Source of the DNA: Halobacteriovorax sp. HLS
GTDB taxonomy: Bacteria; Bdellovibrionota; Bacteriovoracia; Bacteriovoracales; Bacteriovoracaceae
NCBI RefSeq assembly: GCF_004006665.1
Contig: NZ_QOCL01000002.1
Location: forward strand, 285,693 to 349,692
Direction: 5' to 3'
Length of the DNA: 64,000 nt
Shown: positions 25,806 to 34,587 of the stretch, piece by piece
Position numbering within the stretch: the first letter of the stretch is position 1
Layout of the letters: each line of letters opens with the position of its first letter
Translations under genes and position numbers: made by a program
Notes under the pieces: generated by a model
Told to the model about the DNA's origin: nothing
Database searches by the model: none
What the model saw: only the letters and a program-made list of their open reading frames with translations

Positions 25806-26825
25806 CTAAAGTGGAATTGCATTGATAATGCATTTTTCTGTTAAGTTATAGTCTTGCAATTCTTCCTGTGATGTTAGAAATTTTCCTTTTTCTATTTTTC
25901 CAACAACTCTAATTGCACAAAATTCTTTTTGCTCATCTGCACTAACGAGAAAGTTTGAACAGTCTTTCTTGTCTAGTTCTTTGTTAAAATGAATTGGGCC
26001 AGAGAACAGATTTTTTACAGGTTCAATTTCTGTTAGCTTCGCTCTATAGTGAGGGCCACCATCGAAAGGATCAACCTCTTTAGTGTACTTAAATCCGATA
26101 GACTCAAGCATTCTTTTAACCGGAAGGGTATCTTTTCCAACTTTTCCAATAGCATTTCTAGCTTCAAGTGGAAGTAGTGTTTCATAAATAGTATCAGAAG
26201 GGTAAAGGCTTAGAATAAACTCTTTGTTGCTGCGACTTAGAAGGTCGGCATCTTGGTAGTCCATGTTAAGAAAGCGTCGACCAATAGCTTCCCAAAGAGG
26301 GGAGTGCCCGTCTTTATCAAATGGAGGCATAAGTTCTGAGTGTATAGTCGATTTGAACTTTTTTTGGTTTAAGGCCATATATAGAAAGCGAACAAATGAA
26401 ATCTGCTTTCCAAGCTTTTGGTTATTATTTCTATAGTTTGGATCTAGGATAAGTCCTCCTATTTCTGTAGGACCGTCGGTATCATAGCCAAGCTTGAGTG
26501 TGCCGTGGATGAATCCAGTATTAATAGATTCACTGAATTTATTTTCTTGGGAAACTGTTAGATAGAAATGAGGTTCTTCTTCTGTTCCATGTTGAGCATG
26601 AATCATTGAACAACCTATTACTTTCCCTTTAGATAAATCTTCTAAGACGAATATAAAAGTATCTTCAGATAAATCCTTTGATGATTTTTTAAAAGCTTGG
26701 ATAGAGCTTTTAATTTTTTTTGTTATAATTGCCTTATCTGAAGGAAGACTAATGAATACATAGAACTGGCTAAGCCTAAATAAGTCTTCTGCATCTGCTA
26801 ATTTTACTGGTCTTAAATTAAACAT
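25806..26825 (-). CDS. astA: Arginine N-succinyltransferase
   Basis: Transfers succinyl from succinyl-CoA to arginine, the first step of the AST route. 339 aa, the usual length. Recognisable family blocks are FNLRPVKLADAEDLFRLS at the N-terminus, TEIGGLILDPNYR, ELMPPFDKDGHSPLWEAIGRRF, and PVKRMLESIGFKYTKEVDPFDGGPHY. It lies between the class III aminotransferase and the aldehyde dehydrogenase. astB and astE are not in the window. Confidence 0.93.
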   Translation of the reverse strand: MFNLRPVKLADAEDLFRLSQFYVFISLPSDKAIITKKIKSSIQAFKKSSKDLSEDTFIFVLEDLSKGKVIGCSMIHAQHGTEEEPHFYLTVSQENKFSESINTGFIHGTLKLGYDTDGPTEIGGLILDPNYRNNNQKLGKQISFVRFLYMALNQKKFKSTIHSELMPPFDKDGHSPLWEAIGRRFLNMDYQDADLLSRSNKEFILSLYPSDTIYETLLPLEARNAIGKVGKDTLPVKRMLESIGFKYTKEVDPFDGGPHYRAKLTEIEPVKNLFSGPIHFNKELDKKDCSNFLVSADEQKEFCAIRVVGKIEKGKFLTSQEELQDYNLTEKCIINAIPL

Positions 26826-26833
26826 TTCTTTTC

Positions 26834-28198
26834 CTACAACACTTCATTCGCTGTTTTATCAATAATCCTAAAAATTTCTTCAATGTGTTCATCAGATAAG
26901 CAAGTAGGTAGAAGAAATCTAACTCTCGTTGGTTCTTTGCCCGCCATGAACGAGAGAATTCCGTTATCATATAGTTTTTTAATAAACTTGATCGTAGTTT
27001 CTTTTGTAGAGTCACCAACTTCAAAAGAAATCATTGTTCCTACTCCACCACTATATCCAATCTTTCCTTTCAGAGGTCCTTTTGCCATAACTCTTAGTCT
27101 ATTTAAGAATTGATCCTCGAGATATTTCATTCTTCCATCTTGTCCGTAGAAGTTGCCTTCTTTAAGATAGTGAACTATTTTTTGTCCAGCGTTTAATGAT
27201 GCAATTGATCCGTTAAAGGTTCCAGCAACAAGACCAGGTTTAGGATTTAGCTCATCAGTAAAGAATGTTCCACATGCTTGAAGTGCTTTTCCTATAGTTA
27301 CAATATCAACATATTCTTCAAGACCAAACATTTGGAAAGCATAGAGTTCAGTTGTTCTGGCAAATGATTGAACTTCATCCACCCATATATAGAGATTATT
27401 TTCTTTGGCCCACTTAAATACACCTTCGTAATATTCTTTCGTTCCATATACGAAACCAGCTTCACCTTGAATAAGTTCGAGCATGATTGCACAGTATTGA
27501 TCTTTATTTTTCTTAACAAGCTCTTTAAGTGCATTCAAAGTATTTTCTAAAGAGTTTTCCGGATCGTTTTGATCAAAGTGTGGTACATGATCAACTTGAA
27601 TTGTCTGCGGCTGCCCTTGTCTATAATCAGGATTATAAGTGATGTCTTGAGTTGCAATACTTCTTCCTGCAAAAGCTTTTTCAAATGCGATTAGCCTATG
27701 AGCAGGATCTTTTTTCTGCCATAACATTTTAAGAGCAGTGTCATTAGCAAAACTCCCTGAGCCAGAAAACCAGAAATGTTTTAGTCTACTGCCTTTAACA
27801 GAGTCCACTAGTTCTTTTGTAAGATTATAAGCTTCTTTGTGTGTTAATAAATTTCCGCACATCATCACGTCATTTGTTGCTGCTTCGAGATGCGCTTTAA
27901 TATATAAAGGGTGTGAATGACCTACTAGATTAGGACCAATTGCTCCAATAAGATCGTACTTTACTGAACCATCGACTAACTCTGTAAATGGACCATGTCC
28001 TTTTCCAGAGGATACGTAGTTGAAGAAAAAGCCCCTACCTTTTAGCTGCTCGTATTCTGTTAAAACAGCTTCGTTCATATTTTTCTTATCTTCGTCAGGA
28101 CCTTTAACGGCCATATACTTTTGTTGCTCTAACAAAATACTTGAAAATAGTTTATTAGAAAGGTCGTGAATTTCTTCATTTGATACGCCAGTTGTCAT
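26834..28198 (-). CDS. astC: Class III aminotransferase, probable succinylornithine transaminase
   Basis: PLP enzyme, 454 aa. Signatures: FWFSGSGSFANDTALKML (PLP phosphate region), ELIQGEAGFVYG, WVDEVQSFARTT with the Asp that contacts the pyridine nitrogen, and VTIGKALQACG with the Schiff-base Lys. Its place at the head of astA-astD indicates N2-succinylornithine as substrate. The N-terminal 45 residues and the sequence around the active site differ somewhat from E. coli AstC (about 406 aa), so lysine or ornithine aminotransferase activity remains possible. Confidence 0.78.
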   Translation of the reverse strand: MTTGVSNEEIHDLSNKLFSSILLEQQKYMAVKGPDEDKKNMNEAVLTEYEQLKGRGFFFNYVSSGKGHGPFTELVDGSVKYDLIGAIGPNLVGHSHPLYIKAHLEAATNDVMMCGNLLTHKEAYNLTKELVDSVKGSRLKHFWFSGSGSFANDTALKMLWQKKDPAHRLIAFEKAFAGRSIATQDITYNPDYRQGQPQTIQVDHVPHFDQNDPENSLENTLNALKELVKKNKDQYCAIMLELIQGEAGFVYGTKEYYEGVFKWAKENNLYIWVDEVQSFARTTELYAFQMFGLEEYVDIVTIGKALQACGTFFTDELNPKPGLVAGTFNGSIASLNAGQKIVHYLKEGNFYGQDGRMKYLEDQFLNRLRVMAKGPLKGKIGYSGGVGTMISFEVGDSTKETTIKFIKKLYDNGILSFMAGKEPTRVRFLLPTCLSDEHIEEIFRIIDKTANEVL

Positions 28199-28274
28199 AA
28201 TTATTCCTCTAAAATATTAAGTGTATAGATTTCCCTAACTTGCATTATTAAAAAGCTTTGCTGATAATACCTAT

Positions 28275-28940
28275 ATGGCGAATACTAGCATAAATGAATT
28301 ATCAAAGTCATTAGAGACACTATATTTAGATGGTAAGTTAGAAGAGGCAGTTGATTTTCTTTTAAAGAATAAACCCGTCCTTTCACCTATCGATTTTCAC
28401 TATAATTTAGGTGTTGTTTACACGAAGTTGGGACAGTTTGGTCCAGGGCGTTACCAGTTTGAGCTTGCTATGAAAGAGGGTTACCTGGGTAGCGATATCT
28501 TAAATAATCTAAATGTTATTAAGTCTCAAATCCAAGTGGCAGATATATCGAGTTCAGATCACTTCTATGACCAGTTATTAAATACGTTTTCGTCAATTCC
28601 AATGGCCTATTCTTTTAGTATTGCATTGGTACTGATTTTAACGCTACTAATTCTTTTTAGGGTTAAGCTATTAAAGTCTAAGAAGTTTTTAGCCGTTTCA
28701 ATATTCTTCTCGTTAACCCCCATTGCTCTACATTCGTACTTTATTACAGGGAAGTCTTTTGCAATTAGTATTAATGAAATGAAGATATATGAAGGACCTT
28801 CTGCTATATATGATGTAAAACAAACAATGCCAGGTGGTGCAAAGTTTATTACTGGAAAATCTGATAAAGGCTGGTTCTACATAGATTATCCTGTTGAAAT
28901 TTCTGGCTGGGTTAAAAAAGAAGATATTGGTTTGTTATAA
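28275..28940 (+). CDS. TPR membrane protein with C-terminal SH3-like domain (BatE-like)
   Basis: 221 aa. N-terminal TPR pair (about 8-75: ELSKSLETLYLDGKLEEAVDFLLK, FHYNLGVVYTKLGQFGPGRYQFELAM), two membrane helices (about 112-135 and 141-158), and an extracytoplasmic bacterial SH3-type domain (KIYEGPSAIYDVKQTMPGGAKFITGKSDKGWFYI, ending SGWVKKEDIGLL). This order matches BatE of the Bacteroides aerotolerance operon, but no Bat VWA proteins are here. No clear ribosome-binding site before the ATG. Followed at 9 nt by a cyclic-nucleotide-binding protein gene. Confidence 0.7.
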   Translation: MANTSINELSKSLETLYLDGKLEEAVDFLLKNKPVLSPIDFHYNLGVVYTKLGQFGPGRYQFELAMKEGYLGSDILNNLNVIKSQIQVADISSSDHFYDQLLNTFSSIPMAYSFSIALVLILTLLILFRVKLLKSKKFLAVSIFFSLTPIALHSYFITGKSFAISINEMKIYEGPSAIYDVKQTMPGGAKFITGKSDKGWFYIDYPVEISGWVKKEDIGLL

Positions 28941-28949
28941 GAGGTTAGA

Positions 28950-29588
28950 ATGTCCGAAGATAGTTATGAAAAAAAAATAAGTAATGACTCTCTTGAGGGA
29001 AAGTCTTTACCACAGAAGTTAGATATACCAATTCTTAAATATTTCTGGCAGGCAAACCCTCTTTTTTCCTCAAATAAAAACTCTATCCCTAGATTTTTAA
29101 GGAAAGTTAAAGTCTTAGAGAACTTCACAGACAATGAATTAAGAACACTTGCTTCTGCAATGCACTTAAGAACTTTCTCTGATGGAGAAAGAATATTTAA
29201 GCAAAATGATGTGGGAGTCGGTTTCTATTTTATCTATACAGGGCGTGTAGATATTATTGTAGAAGAAGACCAAATTATAAAAGACTCTGAAAAGTCTCCA
29301 AAATTAAACCATGTAGTTTCATTAGATAAAATGGATTACTTTGGAGAGCTTGCACTATTGCAACAAAATAGTATTAGAAATGCTTCAGCTATTGCTAGAG
29401 AGTCATGTCAGTTATTGGGAATCTTTAAGCCTGACTTAGAGAACTTAATTGATTCAAAGCCATCTGTAGCAACGAAGATCCTACAAGCTGTTTCGGTTAT
29501 TACCGCCAATAGACTTTTTTCTGTTACTAATGAAGTTAGAAGACTGAAGTATAAAGTTAGGGATCTGGAATCCAAAAATGCCAAGTAA
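28950..29588 (+). CDS. Cyclic-nucleotide-binding domain protein
   Basis: 212 aa. A CRP/PKA-type cNMP domain occupies about 50-180: LENFTDNELRTLASAMHLRTFSDGERIFKQND, GFYFIYTGRVDIIV, and the phosphate-binding cassette YFGELALLQQNSIRNASAIA with Glu and Arg at ligand positions. There is no DNA-binding HTH; the last 30 residues form a helix. It is therefore a sensor subunit, not a classic CRP regulator. Its 3' end overlaps the permease gene by 11 nt, suggesting joint function. Confidence 0.85.
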   Translation: MSEDSYEKKISNDSLEGKSLPQKLDIPILKYFWQANPLFSSNKNSIPRFLRKVKVLENFTDNELRTLASAMHLRTFSDGERIFKQNDVGVGFYFIYTGRVDIIVEEDQIIKDSEKSPKLNHVVSLDKMDYFGELALLQQNSIRNASAIARESCQLLGIFKPDLENLIDSKPSVATKILQAVSVITANRLFSVTNEVRRLKYKVRDLESKNAK

Positions 29589-30627
29589 CTCCTACAAAAA
29601 AACAGAAAAGGTAAGAATCGTTATTTTTATATCTATCTTGGTATTGATATTTCTTTCCCTTTCATTTTTTCCTAGAGTTGCTGTGCCGATCACAGTGGCC
29701 TATGTTATTAGCCTGATCTTTAAGCCATGGATTCCTTTGGCCATGCGACTGGGGTTAGGTAGGTCAACTTCTGTCTATCTTGTATTCATAGGTATACTCT
29801 TTCTATTTACTTACCCTTTAGTGAGAGTAACTCCTATAATTACTAAAGAGGCCCAAAATCTTCAATATTATCTTCCTAAGGTAGAGGTTTTTTTAAAAAA
29901 AGAATATAGCTACGCTACTGATAAGATAGAAGCTAAAACAGGTTATAAAGTTGGTAATGAATTTCTTATTGATACTTTGAAGTATAGTAAGGATACGACA
30001 ACTGATATCTTGTTGAAGGTTCCTCAGATACTTGGTTCAGTATTAGAGTGGGTTTTTCTTGTTCCATTATTTGTATTTTTCATGCTCAAAGATGGTGGTA
30101 AGTTTAAAAGTAAATTCTTAAAAATCGTTCCAAACTCTATTTTTGAACGAGTATACTACCTCTCTCACCAGTTTAATAAACAGCTTGGTGACTACATATT
30201 TGCTAAATTTATTGAAGCAAGTATTGTTTGTACAATTATTACAGCAGGACTTCTCGTATTAGATGTTAGATTTGCTTTGATCTTAGGATTAGTTGCAGGC
30301 TTCACAAATATTATTCCTTATCTTGGTCCAATACTTGGAACTGTTCCTGCAATTATTTTTGCAATGGCAGAGTATGGTATGGGCTCAACTTTTGGCGCGA
30401 TTACGATTCTCTATATTGCAGCTAATGCAATTGATATAGCACTAGTCTTTCCAATTTTGGTTTCTAAAATTGTTAACTTACACCCTCTAATTGTTGTAAT
30501 TAGTGTAATTCTAGGTTCATCTTTTTTCGGTGTCTTAGGTATGGTTGTATCGATTCCTGTTGCAGCAGCAGTCAAACTTATCTTTAGCGAAGTTTATAAT
30601 GAGTTCTACGCTGCTAAGGCCCAATAG
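29578..30627 (+). CDS. AI-2E transporter family (UPF0118/PerM) permease
   Basis: 349 aa with about seven membrane helices (for example IVIFISILVLIFLSLSFFP, VFLVPLFVFFMLKDGGK, and LVAGFTNIIPYLGPILGTVPAIIF). FxxPYxGPxxG is the family signature. Members export small molecules or ions; AI-2 export is shown only for some, so the substrate is unknown. It overlaps the cyclic-nucleotide-binding gene, hinting at ligand control of transport. Confidence 0.88.
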   Translation: MPSNSYKKTEKVRIVIFISILVLIFLSLSFFPRVAVPITVAYVISLIFKPWIPLAMRLGLGRSTSVYLVFIGILFLFTYPLVRVTPIITKEAQNLQYYLPKVEVFLKKEYSYATDKIEAKTGYKVGNEFLIDTLKYSKDTTTDILLKVPQILGSVLEWVFLVPLFVFFMLKDGGKFKSKFLKIVPNSIFERVYYLSHQFNKQLGDYIFAKFIEASIVCTIITAGLLVLDVRFALILGLVAGFTNIIPYLGPILGTVPAIIFAMAEYGMGSTFGAITILYIAANAIDIALVFPILVSKIVNLHPLIVVISVILGSSFFGVLGMVVSIPVAAAVKLIFSEVYNEFYAAKAQ

Positions 30628-30709
30628 TTTATAAATAAATGATGCACCTGCTTTGGATCTAAATCTAAGGTCCTACCATCACTATTATTAAGTTTCCCAC
30701 GACTTCCTT

Positions 30710-30739
30710 TTGACGATATCGCGCAGCGAATGATATGCT
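30710..30739 (+). promoter_or_regulatory. Putative promoter of bamD
   Basis: TTGACG (30710-30715), 18 nt, TATGCT (30734-30739), 28 nt before the GTG start. Confidence 0.5.
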
Positions 30740-30767
30740 GACACTAATCTAGATCAAAGGAATTACA

Positions 30768-31508
30768 GTGCGTTGGTTAGTCTTATCATTATGTTTAGTT
30801 CTATTTTCTTGTGCCACTGAAAGACCACAAGGAAAGACCGAAGCAGAAGTATTATATAAAGAGGCCCAGGAGTTAATTAGTGACTCAAGATATATTCTAG
30901 CAACAGAAAAGCTTAATACTTTAAGGTCACAGTATCCATATAGTTTTTATGCTACACATGCAGAACTTTTACAGGCAGACGTCCTCTACGCTCAAGAAAG
31001 TTATGTAGAAGCGGCAGCTGCATATATCTTATTTAAAGATTTCCATCCGAAGTATAAAGACTTAGGTTATGTTGTGTGGAGAATTGCTGAATCGTTTTAT
31101 AAGCAAATTCCAGATACCATTGATAGAGATTTAACTTCCGCCTTTGAAGCAATGAAGTATTATCAAGAACTGCTTAACTTTCATTCAAACTCCGATTATG
31201 CAAAAGGTGCAATCGAAAAAGTTAAGCTTTGTGAAAAAATGATTTTAGGTAAAGAAAAATATATTGGAGATTTCTACTATAAAACAGAAGTCTTTGCTGC
31301 TGCTAGGTATCGTTATCTGAATATTATTTCTCAATATGAAAATGCCCATGAACTAGTTGCGCACTCAATGATTCGAGTTCTGATTAGCTCAGCTAAGTTA
31401 AGAGAAAAAGAGAAGTGTGATTCTTACTATGCAAGTTTTAAAGAAAAGATAATTGCTACAGAAGCAAAGAAACTAGAAAAAGCTTATCAAAACTGTGTGA
31501 AGCTATAG
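30768..31508 (+). CDS. bamD: Outer membrane assembly lipoprotein BamD
   Basis: Essential lipoprotein of the BAM machine that folds outer-membrane proteins. 246 aa, GTG start behind AAAGGAATTACA. The lipobox is LFSC. TPR helices cover the mature part: EAEVLYKEAQELISDSRYILATEKLNTL, YPYSFYATHAELLQADVLYAQESYVEAAAAYILF. The PYSFYA-x-x-A-x-L and YVEAAAAYILFKDFHP blocks are typical of BamD/YfiO. 7 nt upstream of another TPR gene. Confidence 0.9.
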   Translation: MRWLVLSLCLVLFSCATERPQGKTEAEVLYKEAQELISDSRYILATEKLNTLRSQYPYSFYATHAELLQADVLYAQESYVEAAAAYILFKDFHPKYKDLGYVVWRIAESFYKQIPDTIDRDLTSAFEAMKYYQELLNFHSNSDYAKGAIEKVKLCEKMILGKEKYIGDFYYKTEVFAAARYRYLNIISQYENAHELVAHSMIRVLISSAKLREKEKCDSYYASFKEKIIATEAKKLEKAYQNCVKL

Positions 31509-31515
31509 GAGCTAT

Positions 31516-32247
31516 ATGGAAACGTTTAATGCAAATGAATTGCTAGAAAAAGGTAAAGCTTGCTACAACGGTGGTGAGTATAAGAAGGCTGCAGCGATAT
31601 TTAATGAACTTATAGAAATAGATCCAAAAGCTATTGAGGCGCTTTTTTATCTCGCGAATATTTTTCATATTAATGGTGAAATTGGTAAAGCGATTAAGGC
31701 ATTTAATAAAGTTATCTCTCTTGATCCTACTCATACAGATGCTGCAATTAGCTTATCAGTTCTTTATAATGATATTGGTCACTATGAAGATGCTAAGAAA
31801 GTTTTTAACCAAGCAAATGAAAGAGTTAAATCAAGGGCCCACGGAAGTGAGGGTATTGATGATCAGCATGTAAATAAGAAGTTTGCAATTAAACATCTTG
31901 AGCTGGCGGACCTATATATGACTTATAACCGATATGATGAAGCATTATTTGAATATAATAAAGTAGCTTCATTAAACCCTGAAGATTTAGAAGTTAGAAT
32001 AAAGGTTGCTAAAGTCTATGCAAAGAAAGGCTTTATTTCTAAAGCAATTGATGAGCTTAAGACTTTGAAAAATGAATCTCCAAATTATATAAATGGTAGG
32101 ATTGCTTTAGGCGTACTTCAGTATGGAAATGGAAGTATACTTGAGGCTCAAGCAGAGTGGGAAAAGGTTCTCTCTTTAGAGCCTCACAATTCTGAAGCTG
32201 CAATGTACCTGAATCTATCTCAGACAGCGACAGAGACATCTCTATAG
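31516..32247 (+). CDS. TPR-repeat protein
   Basis: 243 aa made almost wholly of tetratricopeptide repeats: ANELLEKGKACYNGGEYKKAAAIFNELIEIDPKAIEALFYLANI, then five more units up to SILEAQAEWEKVLSLEPHNSEAAMYL. No signal peptide, so probably cytoplasmic. A scaffold for protein contacts; the partner is unknown. ATG behind AGGAGCTAT. Co-transcribed with bamD and closed by a terminator 40 nt downstream. Confidence 0.88.
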   Translation: METFNANELLEKGKACYNGGEYKKAAAIFNELIEIDPKAIEALFYLANIFHINGEIGKAIKAFNKVISLDPTHTDAAISLSVLYNDIGHYEDAKKVFNQANERVKSRAHGSEGIDDQHVNKKFAIKHLELADLYMTYNRYDEALFEYNKVASLNPEDLEVRIKVAKVYAKKGFISKAIDELKTLKNESPNYINGRIALGVLQYGNGSILEAQAEWEKVLSLEPHNSEAAMYLNLSQTATETSL

Positions 32248-32285
32248 ACCTTATATAACTAGAAAATTATGCTGATATTAGAAGG

Positions 32286-32306
32286 GCCTCGTTTGAGGCT
32301 TTTTTT
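32286..32306 (+). terminator. Rho-independent terminator of the bamD-TPR unit
   Basis: GCCTC (32286-32290), GTTT loop, GAGGC (32295-32299), seven T. Confidence 0.85.
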
Positions 32307-32379
32307 GTGCTTAAGAATTGGCCGCGAGTTGACATAGAGCTGACAACTTCTAATTGCTTTAGTGAGAATATGTTCTTGT

Positions 32380-32476
32380 AAGGCGATTAAAGGTTCCCAA
32401 AACCATTTCCTCCGCAACAAAAATCTACTGATCCCGCCATAAATCCCCACCTCACTTTAGTCGCCTTAGGAGGAAA
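32380..32476. ncRNA. Candidate structured RNA with H-type pseudoknot
   Basis: This lies in the 292-bp gene-free stretch between two terminators. AAGGCGATTAAAG (32380-32392) pairs with CTTTAGTCGCCTT (32455-32467): 13 continuous pairs on plus-strand RNA including one U-G wobble, against one A-C mismatch on minus, so plus is favoured. The loop element TTTCCTCC (32406-32413) is exactly complementary to GGAGGAAA (32469-32476) just outside the stem, the topology of an H-type pseudoknot. The loop also holds C-rich ATCCCGCC and ATCCCCACCTC. TTGACA at 32329-32334 might be a -35 box, but no good -10 follows. No known family recognised. Confidence 0.5.
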
Positions 32477-32505
32477 ATCATCTAGCTGAATTAAATTTAA
32501 AAAGG

Positions 32506-32533
32506 AAAAAAAAAGGTCAGCTAAAAGCTGACC
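32506..32533 (-). terminator. Terminator of fliW (minus strand)
   Basis: On the minus strand: GGTCAGCT (32533-32526), TTT loop, AGCTGACC (32522-32515), then nine T. It could weakly end a plus-strand RNA too. Confidence 0.85.
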
Positions 32534-32539
32534 TTGATA

Positions 32540-33100
32540 TTAAACTTCTGAGTTGAGTTCTTGATTAGCACCTGTTGGGGCACTGTTTTCAGTATCTGTA
32601 ACAGTGTCTTGCTTAGTAAGCTCAACATTTGTTCTAACAGAGTCATCTGAAGTATACGCTACTATATATCTCTTTAAGTCAGTGTACATTTGACATCTTA
32701 CTTCTAGTTTAGAGTCTTGAAGTACAATTTGTCTTGCGATCTTAGTCTTATTGTTAATAACAATAGGAGCTTTAAGGTTTGCAGACATTTCAGTAACTGT
32801 TTGTGGGATAGTAAGGATCGTATAGATACTTGCATCAGTTAGGTTCTCTAGGCTTAAGCTTGTAAGCTCAGCTGGAAGAAGTTTAACTGAATAGTCAGGC
32901 TTAAATATTTTTGGTTCGATAATAGGGAAAGCTGTTGATGCGTCATCAACTGATTGAATCCACAGAATAAGAGTCTGATCACCTGGATCGACGATGAAGA
33001 ACTGAGTAAGCTTTTCAAAACCTAGTAGTCCATCTTTAAAAGTAATTATATCTTTTTTCTCTACTTCGAGTTCACCAAATCTGGTTGTGTTGATTTTCAC
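32540..33100 (-). CDS. fliW: Flagellar assembly factor FliW
   Basis: Binds CsrA allosterically and flagellin competitively, so free flagellin releases FliW to relieve CsrA repression. 186 aa: TTRFGELEVEKKDIITFKDGLLGFEKLTQFFIVDP and FPIIEPKIFKPDY are family hallmarks. GTG start with GGAGG 7 nt upstream. The C-terminal 40 residues (TVTDTENSAPTG) are an extension beyond the common roughly 150-aa core. It follows csrA by 85 nt; a small hairpin (33119-33131) lies in between. Confidence 0.95.
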   Translation of the reverse strand: MKINTTRFGELEVEKKDIITFKDGLLGFEKLTQFFIVDPGDQTLILWIQSVDDASTAFPIIEPKIFKPDYSVKLLPAELTSLSLENLTDASIYTILTIPQTVTEMSANLKAPIVINNKTKIARQIVLQDSKLEVRCQMYTDLKRYIVAYTSDDSVRTNVELTKQDTVTDTENSAPTGANQELNSEV

Positions 33101-33185
33101 TTATGGCCTCCAAATTCAGGCTACAATAGCCCGCCTTAGGATTCTATCAGTCGTAGGACCAGATGTGCAAGTAGGAATTTATTGC

Positions 33186-33413
33186 TTATTTCTTTAATTC
33201 GTCAGCTAAGTCTGAAATTGAAGACAGATCTGCCATAGACGCTTCAGTATTCTGATCCTGAATGGCCTTGTAGACTTCTTCTCTGTGAATTTTCGTTTCT
33301 TTGGGCGCTTTAATACCTAGTCGTACTTGCTTGCCTTTGATTTGAACCACAACAATTTTTATGTGATCATCAATTGCGATGCTTTCTCCTAGCTTCCTTG
33401 TCAAAACGAGCAT
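33186..33413 (-). CDS. csrA: Carbon storage / translational regulator CsrA
   Basis: Dimeric RNA-binding protein that occupies GGA motifs near ribosome-binding sites; in flagellated bacteria with FliW it represses flagellin. 75 aa: MLVLTRKLGESIAIDDHIKIVVVQIKGKQVRLGIKAPKE is nearly canonical, with the RNA-contacting R6 and the VRLGI-x-AP block. The C-terminal tail is longer than in E. coli (61 aa), common where FliW is the antagonist. Its own leader contains AATCAGGAAGG and TTGAGG, candidate CsrA sites for autoregulation. Confidence 0.96.
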   Translation of the reverse strand: MLVLTRKLGESIAIDDHIKIVVVQIKGKQVRLGIKAPKETKIHREEVYKAIQDQNTEASMADLSSISDLADELKK

Positions 33414-33512
33414 AAATAAACCTCAACTTTGTGAACCTTCCTGATTCGATCCGCATTGCTTCATATATTACCTTCAAAATCAAAAGGCAAGTAAAAACGC
33501 TCAAATTGACTC

Positions 33513-33537
33513 AATTATTTTACCTTATAAAATAATT
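33513..33537. repeat. AT-rich perfect inverted repeat between flgL and csrA
   Basis: AATTATTTTA (33513-33522), 5 nt, TAAAATAATT (33528-33537). On the minus strand TATAAT overlaps its outer edge. It has no T tract beyond, so operator or mRNA-end structure are both possible. Confidence 0.55.
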
Positions 33538-33575
33538 ATACTGCCGGTTTTGCGAGTATCAGTAGCTTCGTTGGT

Positions 33576-34583
33576 TTATCTCAAGAAATCCATAAGGTTC
33601 TGATTTATCAGTCCTTGTGATGATTGGTAGGTTGATTTAAGAACATTTTGGTGTTTTGTGATGTCTGAAAAGACTTCAGCAATGTCCGCATCCACAAGCT
33701 TGCTTTTGCGCTCCGCACTGTCTATATTCTCTGATTCTAGTCTAGATTTGGAATTCATGACTGAGCTGGTAATAGAACCAATTCTCGTTCTCAAGGTAAT
33801 TAGTCTGGAGACACTGTCATCGAATTCTTCAAGAAGATTTTGAATTAGACCTGAATCATTTGTTTCTAAAGCAACGGCTAAACTTTCTAGCTGCGCAAAT
33901 ATATTATCACGTTTTTCAAATTTATCATTATTAACAGAAGCCAGCTCTCTACTTTGAACTGGAGCTTCTTGGTTTTCCTGGCTCTTGCTAGGATCTACAT
34001 ATTTAAGTGGGTCAACATTCTTGTCCGAAGTGTCGTCAGAAGAGTAAAAAACTTCATAACCATTTAAATTTATAGGTAAAAAGAAGTCTTTTGCAACTTC
34101 TACTGTAGTGTGGCCTTTGTCACCCTTGTATTCTCCAGTACTTTCAAAAGGAAGTGTAAGTGTTGAATATCCTGAAAAAATATACTTTTGACCGACTCTC
34201 TTATTAGAGATCGATAGGGCAAGATTTTTTAATTGAGTCACTTCGTTGGCAACATTCTTTCTAACATCTTCATTGTAGAAATCAGAAGACTGAGAAATTG
34301 CAATTTCTTTAGCCTTTGTGAGTACATCTGTTAATTGCTCGAGGGACTTTTCTGTAACATTTAAGTGCAGTAGGGCGTAGTCTGAGTTTCTTAAGTACTG
34401 TTTATTGTCGTTGACTCTCGAATTAATTGAAAGAGCTTCTACGTTACTTATAGGGTTGTCTGAAGGTCGAGTAATATCCTTAAGGGTTGACCCTTTCATC
34501 TGCAGGTTTTCAAGCTTTGACTTGGATTTTCCAAGAGAAAACTTGAGAGCTGCAGTAGAACTATTTTCAGATACTCTAGACAT
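33576..34583 (-). CDS. flgL: Flagellar hook-associated protein 3 (FlgL)
   Basis: Junction protein between hook and filament. 335 aa. Flagellin-like N-terminus (RVSENSSTAALKFSLGKSKSKLENLQMKGSTLKDITRPSDNPI) and C-terminal helix (DADIAEVFSDITKHQNVLKSTYQSSQGLINQNLMDFL) that pack together in the filament core. Middle strand-rich region KYIFSGYSTLTLPFE is typical of FlgL. It follows flgK by 4 nt. Confidence 0.93.
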   Translation of the reverse strand: MSRVSENSSTAALKFSLGKSKSKLENLQMKGSTLKDITRPSDNPISNVEALSINSRVNDNKQYLRNSDYALLHLNVTEKSLEQLTDVLTKAKEIAISQSSDFYNEDVRKNVANEVTQLKNLALSISNKRVGQKYIFSGYSTLTLPFESTGEYKGDKGHTTVEVAKDFFLPINLNGYEVFYSSDDTSDKNVDPLKYVDPSKSQENQEAPVQSRELASVNNDKFEKRDNIFAQLESLAVALETNDSGLIQNLLEEFDDSVSRLITLRTRIGSITSSVMNSKSRLESENIDSAERKSKLVDADIAEVFSDITKHQNVLKSTYQSSQGLINQNLMDFLR

Positions 34584-34587
34584 TTAT

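Noticed and set aside
26818..27024. Small minus-strand frame at the astC-astA junction, suggesting a frameshift
   Set aside because: astC and astA both reach normal ends and starts, and the extra frame is a shadow of astC.
32259..32450. Open frame of 63 codons on the minus strand in the RNA region
   Set aside because: No ribosome-binding site, odd composition, and it overlaps the terminator of the bamD unit and the candidate RNA stem; most likely chance.
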